From contig JBDKTY010000244.1 in assembly GCA_039679945.1 (NCBI GenBank), forward strand, positions 1 to 64,000: a stretch of 64,000 nucleotides of DNA, in the 5' to 3' direction. Position numbers and translations under genes: made by a program. Below are positions 8,193 to 16,272 of the stretch, in pieces; the first letter of the stretch is position 1; every line of letters starts with the position of its first letter. This DNA comes from SbD1 sp039679945. Lineage in GTDB: Bacteria > Desulfobacterota > Syntrophobacteria > Syntrophobacterales > Syntrophobacteraceae. Below the pieces are notes generated by a model. That model searched no databases and was not told the DNA's origin. It saw only the letters and a program-made list of their open reading frames with translations.

Positions 8193-9068
8193 ATGAGCCT
8201 GGACGACGTCCCGCGCCCCCCTGTAATACCCACCAGGGAATTTGGAAAGACCGGCATCGAAGTTACCGCCGCGGGACTGGGTGGCGAGGGGGTCTTGAGG
8301 ACTCATGGTCATGAAGACGATGCCCGAAAAGTGATCGAAGAAGCCCTCGCCCGGGGCATTACCTACTTCGATTGCGCGCGCGCCTACGCTGGAAGCGAAA
8401 CTTATTACGGGCTCGTCTGGTCGAAACATCCCGAGCACCGCGCGAGGGTCTTTCAAGCCGGCAAGTCCGCCATGAGAACCAGGAAGGAGGCTCTTGCGGA
8501 CCTTGACCAGACTCTTGCGAACATGAGTATCGATCACCTGGATCTTTGGCAAATCCATGACGTGAGAACCGAGGAGGATCTCAAGATCATCTCCGGTCCC
8601 GATGGAGCACTGGAAGCTTTCCTGCAAGCCAGGTCCACCGGTAAAACACGCTTCGTGGGAGTCACCGGCCATCACGATCCGAAAATCCTGGAGCAGGCCA
8701 TACGGGAATGGCCGGTCGATTCCGTCATGATGCCCATCAACCCCGTGGAAGCGTCACTCGGCGGATTCATGAATTCCGCACTTCCCGCCGCGCTTGAGAA
8801 GGACATCGCCGTGATAGGAATGAAGGTTCTTGGCGCCTCGCACTATATAGTGCGGGAGGCGGGGATCACGCCGGAACTACTGATCCGGTTCGCCCTGTCG
8901 CAGCTCATAACGGTCGCCATCGTCGGCTGTTCCACCGGGTCACACGTTCAAACGCTTGCCGAAACCAGCCAAAGCTTCACCCCTCTGACTCACGAGGAAC
9001 AACAGGCCATTGTGGATGCCTTCCGTCCGTACGCCGAAAGACTGGCATTCTATCGAGGAGTTTTTTGA
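8193..9068 (+). CDS. Aldo/keto reductase family protein
   Basis: This NAD(P)H-dependent TIM-barrel oxidoreductase has 291 residues. Motifs include REFGKTGIEVTAAGLGGEG at the N-terminus, GITYFDCARAYAGSE with the catalytic Asp and Tyr, a Lys in FQAGKSAM, the His in LDLWQIHDV, and GVTGHHDP. The second half carries VIGMKVLGAS and a run ending AIVGCSTGSH. It lacks the C-terminal 4Fe-4S domain found in some anaerobe relatives. The start at 8193 is preceded by GAGGAAAG; an upstream ATG at 8163 is an alternative. The substrate is not predictable from sequence, and no operon partner is seen. Confidence 0.85.
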   Translation: MSLDDVPRPPVIPTREFGKTGIEVTAAGLGGEGVLRTHGHEDDARKVIEEALARGITYFDCARAYAGSETYYGLVWSKHPEHRARVFQAGKSAMRTRKEALADLDQTLANMSIDHLDLWQIHDVRTEEDLKIISGPDGALEAFLQARSTGKTRFVGVTGHHDPKILEQAIREWPVDSVMMPINPVEASLGGFMNSALPAALEKDIAVIGMKVLGASHYIVREAGITPELLIRFALSQLITVAIVGCSTGSHVQTLAETSQSFTPLTHEEQQAIVDAFRPYAERLAFYRGVF

Positions 9069-9653
9069 GGGTTACCCTTGCCGGTATCGTCATTCTGGCA
9101 GCCCTTTCCGGCAAAATTTCCCACACCGCCGACTGTGTCGCTCGACGGAATCGATCCGCCCGTCACTGAGTCCGTCATGGACTTGAGCCGCCAACGCAAC
9201 TCTATCCCCCGGGTCCCAAAACGGTCGCGACCGCCAGGCACACCCTCTGCCCCTCGGTCAGATGCATATTCACTGGCGCACCAGGGCGAAAACCTCCACG
9301 CTCATAAACCGCCGAAACCGTCCGCGTCGTCATGGATTTCTCCTGTCCGTATGAGGCAAGAAGCTCAATTGCGTCAAACCGGAGCCGGATTTTCGCCGTT
9401 GTGGCCGGAACTATCCATGCAAGATGATCACTCTACCGGGGAACATAGCGGCTCTCAAATAGTCGGTTTTCGTCTTTAGTCCGTGTCCTTACACCTCTAT
9501 GCCCTTCATTGCGCGCAAATGCGCGGATGACTGTTCGACCTTCCGACAAGGAACGATTCACTTTCAAAACCCTGATTTGCCCATCAATGGTTTTACCCCC
9601 CGCTAAAATACACCACCGAAGTCAAAAATAGGGAAATCCGAATGTGAATTATC
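9069..9653. other. Non-coding stretch before the kor-hdr operon
   Basis: I see no gene or repeat that can be supported in this region. It ends at the promoter of the kor-hdr operon. Confidence 0.45.
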
Positions 9654-9681
9654 TTGACTTGCTCGCTCGATTGCCTAGAAT
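9654..9681 (+). promoter_or_regulatory. Sigma70-like promoter of the kor-hdr operon
   Basis: TTGACT at 9654-9659 and TAGAAT at 9676-9681 are separated by 16 bases, each differing from consensus at one position. The expected transcript start near 9689 leaves a leader of about 50 bases before the ATG at 9739. Confidence 0.65.
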
Positions 9682-9738
9682 TCAGCGTGGCTCAACGGTA
9701 GAGGCATGCTATACGTAAATTTCTCAAGGATTGGCGGC

Positions 9739-10020
9739 ATGAAATTTTGGCGGGTTCCCCTCGATTCACAGGAAATCCTCGTATCGAAGGGTATAGTCTA
9801 CATCATCGAGGACAGGTGCAAGGGGTGTGGCTACTGCATCGAGTACTGCCCGAGAAACGTACTCGAGGTTTCGCCGCGCTTCAATGCCAAGGGGTATCAT
9901 CCGCCGGCGGTCAAGCAGCCCGACCTGTGCGTCAACTGCCACTACTGCGAAACGATCTGCCCCGATTTCGCGATCTATTCCGTGGAAGCACCCGCCGACA
10001 ATCCGGACACGGCTTCCTGA
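9739..10020 (+). CDS. korD: 2-oxoacid:ferredoxin oxidoreductase, ferredoxin-like delta subunit
   Basis: The 93-residue protein is a two-cluster ferredoxin. Its motifs are CKGCGYCIEYCP and CVNCHYCETICP, each able to bind one 4Fe-4S cluster, and it ends in the usual DFAIYSVE extension. In four-subunit 2-oxoacid oxidoreductases this subunit passes electrons from the catalytic clusters to soluble ferredoxin. The start at 9739 has AAGGA at 9726-9730; the frame is also open to an upstream ATG at 9706. It is the first gene of the operon, followed after 34 bases by the alpha subunit. Confidence 0.88.
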   Translation: MKFWRVPLDSQEILVSKGIVYIIEDRCKGCGYCIEYCPRNVLEVSPRFNAKGYHPPAVKQPDLCVNCHYCETICPDFAIYSVEAPADNPDTAS

Positions 10021-10054
10021 ATCATGAACCCTTTAAACTCTTGATTGCCAATCT

Positions 10055-11206
10055 ATGAAACCAGCAGTTCTCACGGGAGAGCATTTCATAACGGGCGATA
10101 TCGCCTGCGCCGAGGGAGCGCTCGCCGCCGGATGCCGGTTCTTCGCGGGCTACCCGATCACCCCGGCCACCGAAATCGCGGAGCACATGGCAAGACGGCT
10201 GCCCGAAGTAGGCGGGCTCTACATCCAGATGGAAGACGAAATCGCCGCCATGGCCGCCATACTCGGTGCATCCTGCGCCGGGACGAAAAGCATGACGGCT
10301 ACATCGGGGCCCGGCTTCAGTCTCATTATGGAGAACCTCGGCCTCGGAATATGCACCGAAACCCCCTGCGTGGTCGTAAACGTCCAGAGGGCCGGCCCAT
10401 CCACCGGGCTCCCGACGCTCGGGGCACAGGGCGACATGATGCAGGCACGCTGGGGATCTCACGGGCACTACGAAATAATCGCCCTGGCGCCCTCCTCGCC
10501 ACAGGACATCTTCTTCCAGACCATTACGGCATTCAACCTGAGCGAGACTTACCGGCTCCCTGTCCTTCTCATGGCCGACGAAGTGACGGGTCATCTCAGC
10601 GAGCGGGTGATCATTCCCGATGCATCCCGGATCAGCCTCAAATCCCGCCCCAGGCCGAAAGGGCGCAAAGACAGGTTCAAACCCTTCCAGGCCGGCATGA
10701 ACGGTGTCGCCCCGATGGCTCATGCGGGTGAAGGCTACAAGGTCCACGTCACCGGACTCACCCATGATGAAAGAGGATACCCGGCAATGACGGCCGAGGC
10801 GCAGAAGGAGATGATTTCACGCATCACCGGGAAGATCCTCAACAACCTCGATGACATCATCATCGTGGAAGAATACCTGCTGGAGGATGCCGACATCGCC
10901 CTCATATCCTACGGGATTTCCGCCAGAAGCAGTCTCGCCGCGGTGGATGAAGCAAGGGCGCGGGGTATAAGGGCCGGCCTGCTGCGGCTCGTAACCGTCT
11001 GGCCCTTCCCGGAAGAAAAGATCCGCCGCCTGGCGGCGAGGGTAAAAGACCTCATTACGGTCGAGCTGAACCTCGGGCAGATTCATCTCGAAGTGCAAAG
11101 GTGCGCCGCGGGAAACGCCTCGGCCCACCTGGTCGGACATGCCGGAGGAACGGTGATTACCCCGGCCCAGATTTTGGAAAAGATGCGGGAAATCCGGAAA
11201 AGCTGA
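10055..11206 (+). CDS. korA: 2-oxoacid:ferredoxin oxidoreductase alpha subunit
   Basis: This 383-residue subunit carries the pyrimidine-binding and transketolase C-terminal-like domains of 2-oxoacid (2-oxoglutarate type) ferredoxin oxidoreductases. Motifs include GDIACAEGALAAGCRFFAGY, PITPATEIAEHMA, MEDEIAAMAA, GTKSMTATSGPGFSLI and VVNVQRAGPSTGLPT. The C-terminal part, with LRLVTVWPFPEEKI and ELNLGQIHLEVQR, matches family domain II. The enzyme oxidises a 2-oxoacid plus CoA to acyl-CoA and CO2, or runs in reverse, with thiamine diphosphate. The real substrate could be 2-oxoglutarate or another branched or aryl 2-oxoacid. It lies between korD and korB in the usual D-A-B-C order. Confidence 0.88.
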   Translation: MKPAVLTGEHFITGDIACAEGALAAGCRFFAGYPITPATEIAEHMARRLPEVGGLYIQMEDEIAAMAAILGASCAGTKSMTATSGPGFSLIMENLGLGICTETPCVVVNVQRAGPSTGLPTLGAQGDMMQARWGSHGHYEIIALAPSSPQDIFFQTITAFNLSETYRLPVLLMADEVTGHLSERVIIPDASRISLKSRPRPKGRKDRFKPFQAGMNGVAPMAHAGEGYKVHVTGLTHDERGYPAMTAEAQKEMISRITGKILNNLDDIIIVEEYLLEDADIALISYGISARSSLAAVDEARARGIRAGLLRLVTVWPFPEEKIRRLAARVKDLITVELNLGQIHLEVQRCAAGNASAHLVGHAGGTVITPAQILEKMREIRKS

Positions 11207-11256
11207 TCGAACAGGCTGAGAAGCCTGCCTAGCGAAGACATTGGGAAAGAACAGTC

Positions 11257-12096
11257 ATGAGCACTCCAGGACCGAAACATCCGCTTGATTCTATTTTACG
11301 CACCGAGCGTTTCCCGCACATCTGGTGTCCCGGGTGCGGAATCGGAACCGCTTTCTCATCCTGCCTGATCGCCATGCAGTCGGGCGGGTTGGACCTAGCC
11401 AAAACCGCCGTGGTATCCGGGATCGGCTGTTCGGGCCGTGGCGCCGGGTACGTGAAACTCGATTCCTACCACACCACCCACGGACGGGCCATCCCTTTCG
11501 CCACCGGGATGAAGCTGGCTAATCCCGAACTTACCGTGGTGGTTTTCAGCGGTGACGGCGATCTATTCGCCATCGGAGGGAATCATTTCATGCACGCGGC
11601 AAGGCGGAACATCGATATCACGGTCGTATGCGTCAATAACTTCAACTACGGCATGACCGGGGGCCAGGCCGCGGCGAGCACACCCTATCTTGCCCGCACG
11701 ACCACCACCCCTGCTGGGAACCCGGAAACGCCTTTCAACCTGCCCCTCCTCGCGTACGCCTCCGGAGCGACTTATGTGGCCCGCTGGACCATGCTCCACA
11801 CGCGGGACCTTACCCAATCCATCGGAGAGGCGCTCGCCAGGCGCGGCTTTTCTTTCATCGAGGTACTTGCCCCCTGCCCCACGGGGTACGGCCGCAGGAA
11901 CAGGCAAAAGCCGATCGAGACGCTGAAACTCTTCCAGGAACGCTCCATCGTGAGAAATGATGCGCATCCCGCCGAAGTGATGATGGATCTGGACCAGGGG
12001 ATCACCCTCGGCAAATTCATCGACTATGAGCGTCCCACGTTCGCGGAGTCTTATGACAAGATATGCCGTCCGGCGCTTTCCGCCGAATCAGCCTGA
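11257..12096 (+). CDS. korB: 2-oxoacid:ferredoxin oxidoreductase beta subunit, TPP-binding
   Basis: The 279-residue subunit binds thiamine diphosphate and one 4Fe-4S cluster. Visible signatures are HIWCPGCGIGT, VSGIGCSGRGAGY, the TPP/Mg motif FSGDGDLFAIGGNHF followed by VCVNNFNYGMTGGQ, and APCPTGYGR. With KorA it forms the catalytic core that decarboxylates the 2-oxoacid and extracts electrons. The length is normal for the family. The gene follows korA by 50 bases. Its stop lies upstream of the most plausible korC start by about 40 bases, although an in-frame ATG of korC overlaps the korB end. Confidence 0.9.
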   Translation: MSTPGPKHPLDSILRTERFPHIWCPGCGIGTAFSSCLIAMQSGGLDLAKTAVVSGIGCSGRGAGYVKLDSYHTTHGRAIPFATGMKLANPELTVVVFSGDGDLFAIGGNHFMHAARRNIDITVVCVNNFNYGMTGGQAAASTPYLARTTTTPAGNPETPFNLPLLAYASGATYVARWTMLHTRDLTQSIGEALARRGFSFIEVLAPCPTGYGRRNRQKPIETLKLFQERSIVRNDAHPAEVMMDLDQGITLGKFIDYERPTFAESYDKICRPALSAESA

Positions 12097-12137
12097 GCTT
12101 TTCCGCCGACGCTTCGCGCGCGGAAGGGGAAGGGCCC

Positions 12138-12794
12138 ATGGGCTCCAACCAGGACGGACAAGGAATGAATCAGATCACTGGAACTGAAATGGATCGGGAC
12201 TCGACCGAAAAATTGACGAAGGAAATCCTTATCACCGGCTTCGGAGGACAGGGGATCGTCCTTGCCGGGCAAGTCATGGGGATGGCCGCCAGCCTGCTCG
12301 ACCACAAGGAAAGCACGCTCACGCAGTCCTATGGCCCGGAGGCGCGGGGCGGAGCTTGCAGCGCGCAGGTGATTATCTCCAATTCTCCCATTCATTACCC
12401 GTATGTGCGCGAACCGGATATCCTGGTCTGCATGTCCCAGGCCGGGTACGACAAGTATGTCCATCTTCTCAAGGAAGACGGAATACTGATCTTCGACCAG
12501 GATATGGTTCGCACTCCCGAGGCGTCCAAACGCTGCTCGTTTCCCATTCCCGCCACGCGCATGGCCGAGGAACTGGGCAGGAAAATGATGGCAAATATCG
12601 TTATGCTCGGATTCGTCACCGCCACGACAGGCGCGGTCTCCCACCAGGCCATGTTCAAGTCCGTCTCCGACTCGGTGCCAAGAGGGACGGAGCAAGCTAA
12701 CGCATCGGCCTTCAATAAGGGTTACGAATTCGGTCAGGCCGTTCTCAAGGCCAGGCGCAAGAAGGCGGAAGCCGGGAAGGGAGCCGGTTCATGA
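12138..12794 (+). CDS. korC: 2-oxoacid:ferredoxin oxidoreductase gamma subunit
   Basis: This is the gamma domain of 2-oxoacid:acceptor oxidoreductases. It starts its conserved part with ILITGFGGQGIVLAGQVMG and continues with STLTQSYGPEARGGACSAQV and EPDILVCMSQ. About 25 variable residues precede that domain. The start at 12138 follows a GGAAGGGGAAGGG purine run; alternatives are 12165 and 12189, and the frame is open to 12063. The stop overlaps the next gene's start by four bases (ATGA at 12791), so this subunit and the big flavoprotein are translationally coupled. That ties the Kor enzyme physically to the Hdr-like part of the operon. Confidence 0.85.
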   Translation: MGSNQDGQGMNQITGTEMDRDSTEKLTKEILITGFGGQGIVLAGQVMGMAASLLDHKESTLTQSYGPEARGGACSAQVIISNSPIHYPYVREPDILVCMSQAGYDKYVHLLKEDGILIFDQDMVRTPEASKRCSFPIPATRMAEELGRKMMANIVMLGFVTATTGAVSHQAMFKSVSDSVPRGTEQANASAFNKGYEFGQAVLKARRKKAEAGKGAGS

Positions 12795-15700
12795 AAGGCA
12801 GCAAGGAACGACTTCAGAAGGTCTGCGTCATCGGCGCTACCCCGGCGGGAATAGCCGCCACGAATAAGCTCGGCGAACTCGGCATCCAGGTTACCCTGAT
12901 CGATTCAGACCCCGACCTCAATGCCAAGCTCGCATCCGATGCATGGCGGATGCCCAACGGGGTATCGCTCAATTTCGCCAACCGGCCCGGGCTGCTCCGT
13001 ATATTGAGAAACCCGAGGATCAAGTGCCTTTTGCCCGCATCCGTCACCTCGATCAAGCACACCCCACAGGGGTTTTCGGTCCGCTATAAAACAACCGCAT
13101 CCTACGTGGACCCCGACAGGTGCACCCTGTGCGGTCGGTGCGCGGACGTATGCCCCGCCGTGGGACCGGACGGCGACAAGGCGGTCCACTTCGGTGGAAG
13201 GTATACCCTGCCCGGCCGGCCGGTAATCGACAAGCGTAGAATGCCGCTTTGCCAGGAGAGCTGCCCCCTGGGTGTCAACGTCCAGGGCTACATGGCCCTC
13301 GCGCGTGCCGGAAAATTCGCGGAAGCCCTGGAACTGATACGCCGGGACAACGTCCTGCCGGGGATTTGCGGAAGAATCTGCACGCATCCCTGCGAAGCCG
13401 CGTGCCGCAGAAACGAAATCGACCAGCCCGTGGCCATCAGGGACTTGAAGCGCTTCATCGCCGATACCGCCACGCCGGCGCCGGACCGGGCCACGACCCC
13501 AAGGAAAAACAGGGAAAGAGTCGCAGTGGCGGGATCGGGTCCAGCCGGCCTTGCCGCGGCTGCCGACCTGGCACGCATGGGCTACCGGGTGACCGTTTTT
13601 GAAAAGGAGAAGCTGCCCGGAGGACTTCTGCGCTATGGAATCGGTCCCTACAGGCTTCCTCGAGAAATACTGGACCGCGAGATCGACTTCCTGCGCGAAA
13701 TGGGTATCGCGTTCCGCATGGAGACCCCATTCACCATCTCCCAGGGAAGAGACGAAAAAGGCCGTGAATTCGCGGCGGTCGTCGCCGCCTCGGGAATGTG
13801 GGGTGATCGCGGCCTGGGGGCTCATGGAGAGGATCTGGTCGGCATCGAGGGCTGTATCTCCTTTCTCGCCGCCGTTAACCGGGGTGAGATTTCAAAACTC
13901 ACCGGCAAGGTCGCCGTCATAGGTGACGGCAATTCCGCTTTCGAAGCCGCGAGAACACTCATACGACTCGGAGCCGAACCGACTATCCTGTCCTGGTTTC
14001 CGAAAGATCTCATTCCGGCCGATCCGGTCGAGGTTAAGGAAGCTTTCCAGGAAGGCGTGTCTCTCAAGGAGAGTCTCAAGGTTTCGGAGTTCCTCGGAAC
14101 AGGAGGAAAGCTCACCGGCATCAGATGCGTTCCCACTCTGCCGGGACCGCCGGATGCCAGGGGAATACCCTGGCCGGTCCCCGTCGAGGGCGGACAGCCC
14201 GTGGAACTCCAGTTCGACCGCGTTATCATCGCCATAGGACAGGTCGGAGAGCGGGGGGCGGCGCTCGCCCCGGGGGATAATTCGGGCGTCAAAGTCATTC
14301 CCGCGGGCGACGCGGTCACGGGCCCCTCGACCGTGGTATCCGCGATGGCATCCGGGCGCCAGGCAGCCCTCGCCGTACACAACTTCCTTACGGGGGAAAG
14401 CCTCCCCGACAGCCGCTGCCTCCGGCCGGCTGAGCGCGACTTTCGTCCGATCACCCCGGACATCCGTTCAGTCCCCCGCGCGGTCATGGCCGAACAGGAA
14501 CTCGAATCGCGCGCCGGACTTGCCGTCGAAGTCGAAATGGGCCTTACGCTGGAGCAGGCACAGTGTGAAGCATCACGCTGTCTCCAGTGCGGGTCTTGCT
14601 CCGAGTGCCTCCAGTGTGTCGAAGTCTGCCCCAGTGCCATTTCGCACTCGGATGCGGCCTGTGAGCAGGTCGAACATGTCGGCGTGGTAATCATCGCCGA
14701 TCCGGCGGCGGCCCCGGGCATCAAGGGAGAAGACGTCCTGCGTGCCTACAGTTCAAAAGCCATCCGACCCGACATTCACACCATGACGATGCGCGGCTTC
14801 GCCTCCGCGGCGGAGGCCATGCTGCTGCTCGAGGAAAGCGCGCCGCGCATGAAAGGGCACGGGATCTCCTTCTCCCCCCCGGGACCTCAGCTCTCAAAGG
14901 ACCTCAGGATCGGCGTGATCGTATGCCGCTGCAACAACTCGCTGGGCTGGGACCCCCAAATGGACAGCATCGTCTACAGCCTGCCCGGCAACTCCAATGT
15001 CGAATATGCCGAGATAATAGAGTCAGCGTGCACCCCCGAGGGTTCGGCCTCGATTCTGCGCACCATCCGCGAGAAGGGCCTGACCCGGCTCGTTCTCGCC
15101 TCCTGCGTGTGCTGCCCGCTGAACCTGATCTGCAGCGCATGCACGGATCAGCGCGCCAGGCTGAAGGATTCGCTTTTCCACGGCACGGGCGTCACCCGCG
15201 CCATGGCGGAAACGTGCAACCTGCGAGGCGAGGTGCTCTCTCTTATGCAGCGCGCCCCGGAGCTTGCGGTCAAACGCTTCCGGGGGCTCATCGAACGCTC
15301 CATACGGCGCGCGGCACTTCTGAAATCCCTCCCTTCTCCAGCCCGCCAGTACAATTTTACAACGGCGGTAATCGGTCAGTCGGAAGCCGCTCTTCGCAGC
15401 GCACAGGTTTTGGGTCAGATCGGCATGGAGGTTTTCCTGTTCGGCAGCGCCGGCGCCCCGCTTTCCAAAGTCCCCGAGCACCCGGGCGTACATGGCTTCC
15501 CGGGTTCGAGCGCACGGTCTCTGAAGGGAACGGTCGGCGATTTCCGCGTCATAGTGGACATGGAAGACGGCTTCCAACAGACATTCCACGCCGGGGCGGT
15601 TATCCTGGGCGAGAGTGCCTGCAACAGGATCGCATACATGCCCCATCCCGATCTGCCACCGCACGAGTTCGTCCAGAACATGCAGGCCCATGGAGTGAAA

Positions 15701-16090
15701 GGGATTCCGTTCTTTGTGCCGGGCGCAACCTCCATCCCCGGCCTGTTGCTTGCCAGCCCGCCCGGGATCAATCTGTCCGAAAGGATAAAGGGGACCGCCG
15801 CCGCGATCAACGCCGCCTCGGTCATGCCGCGTGGACCGCGGCAGAATAAGGGCTACACCGTCTCTATCGACGAGACGCTCTGCCGGGGCTGCGGCCGTTG
15901 CGTGAGCGCCTGTCCCTACAGGGCCATAAATTTCCACGTTAACCCGGTGGGCTCCGGCTATGCCTCCGTGGATGAAGCGCTCTGCAAAGGGTGCGGCAAC
16001 TGCATCTCCATCTGCCCGTCCAATGCGGCTGACAGCCCCTATAGAGACCAGTCGTTTCTGGAACAGTTGATAGAGGAGGTTTTGGCGTGA
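12791..16090 (+). CDS. HdrA/NfnB-like multidomain flavo-iron-sulfur oxidoreductase
   Basis: This is a 1099-residue chimera. Residues 10-105 form a nucleotide-binding fold (VCVIGATPAG), followed by CTLCGRCADVCP at 111-122. Residues 150-225 match the Fe-S domain of GltD/NfnB (CQESCPLGVNVQGY, CGRICTHPCEAAC). Residues 243-535 carry FAD (VAVAGSGPAGLAAA) and NAD(P) (VAVIGDGNSAFEAA) binding folds. Cys motifs lie at 597-613. Residues 705-830 resemble the HdrA N-terminal domain (IGVIVCRCNNSL), residues 855-1010 a degenerate second flavin fold (AVIGQSEAALRSA), and 1031-1076 are two 4Fe-4S motifs. I infer an NAD(P)H-ferredoxin electron-transfer hub. Its start overlaps korC, which points to complex formation with Kor. 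The exact electron path cannot be read from sequence. Confidence 0.75.
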   Translation: MKGSKERLQKVCVIGATPAGIAATNKLGELGIQVTLIDSDPDLNAKLASDAWRMPNGVSLNFANRPGLLRILRNPRIKCLLPASVTSIKHTPQGFSVRYKTTASYVDPDRCTLCGRCADVCPAVGPDGDKAVHFGGRYTLPGRPVIDKRRMPLCQESCPLGVNVQGYMALARAGKFAEALELIRRDNVLPGICGRICTHPCEAACRRNEIDQPVAIRDLKRFIADTATPAPDRATTPRKNRERVAVAGSGPAGLAAAADLARMGYRVTVFEKEKLPGGLLRYGIGPYRLPREILDREIDFLREMGIAFRMETPFTISQGRDEKGREFAAVVAASGMWGDRGLGAHGEDLVGIEGCISFLAAVNRGEISKLTGKVAVIGDGNSAFEAARTLIRLGAEPTILSWFPKDLIPADPVEVKEAFQEGVSLKESLKVSEFLGTGGKLTGIRCVPTLPGPPDARGIPWPVPVEGGQPVELQFDRVIIAIGQVGERGAALAPGDNSGVKVIPAGDAVTGPSTVVSAMASGRQAALAVHNFLTGESLPDSRCLRPAERDFRPITPDIRSVPRAVMAEQELESRAGLAVEVEMGLTLEQAQCEASRCLQCGSCSECLQCVEVCPSAISHSDAACEQVEHVGVVIIADPAAAPGIKGEDVLRAYSSKAIRPDIHTMTMRGFASAAEAMLLLEESAPRMKGHGISFSPPGPQLSKDLRIGVIVCRCNNSLGWDPQMDSIVYSLPGNSNVEYAEIIESACTPEGSASILRTIREKGLTRLVLASCVCCPLNLICSACTDQRARLKDSLFHGTGVTRAMAETCNLRGEVLSLMQRAPELAVKRFRGLIERSIRRAALLKSLPSPARQYNFTTAVIGQSEAALRSAQVLGQIGMEVFLFGSAGAPLSKVPEHPGVHGFPGSSARSLKGTVGDFRVIVDMEDGFQQTFHAGAVILGESACNRIAYMPHPDLPPHEFVQNMQAHGVKGIPFFVPGATSIPGLLLASPPGINLSERIKGTAAAINAASVMPRGPRQNKGYTVSIDETLCRGCGRCVSACPYRAINFHVNPVGSGYASVDEALCKGCGNCISICPSNAADSPYRDQSFLEQLIEEVLA

Positions 16091-16272
16091 GGACGGCTGA
16101 CCATGAGAGTCTGACGCGAGGCGGCCGCGACTGGAGCTGTTTTTGAACATGAATGGCACGAGGGAAAGAGCGGAAAGAGTATTTCGATAAGTTCTCCTGT
16201 TGGACATCGGGATTGCGCTCGCCGCATCTGAAATGCTGTCGTGCAACAATGAATGTACCCCCGGATGATACG

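Noticed and set aside
9680..9765. tRNA-like D-arm text (GTGGCTCAACGGTAGAGG) near 9686
   Set aside because: No matching acceptor stem, anticodon arm or T-arm can be folded around it; it lies in the leader of korD.
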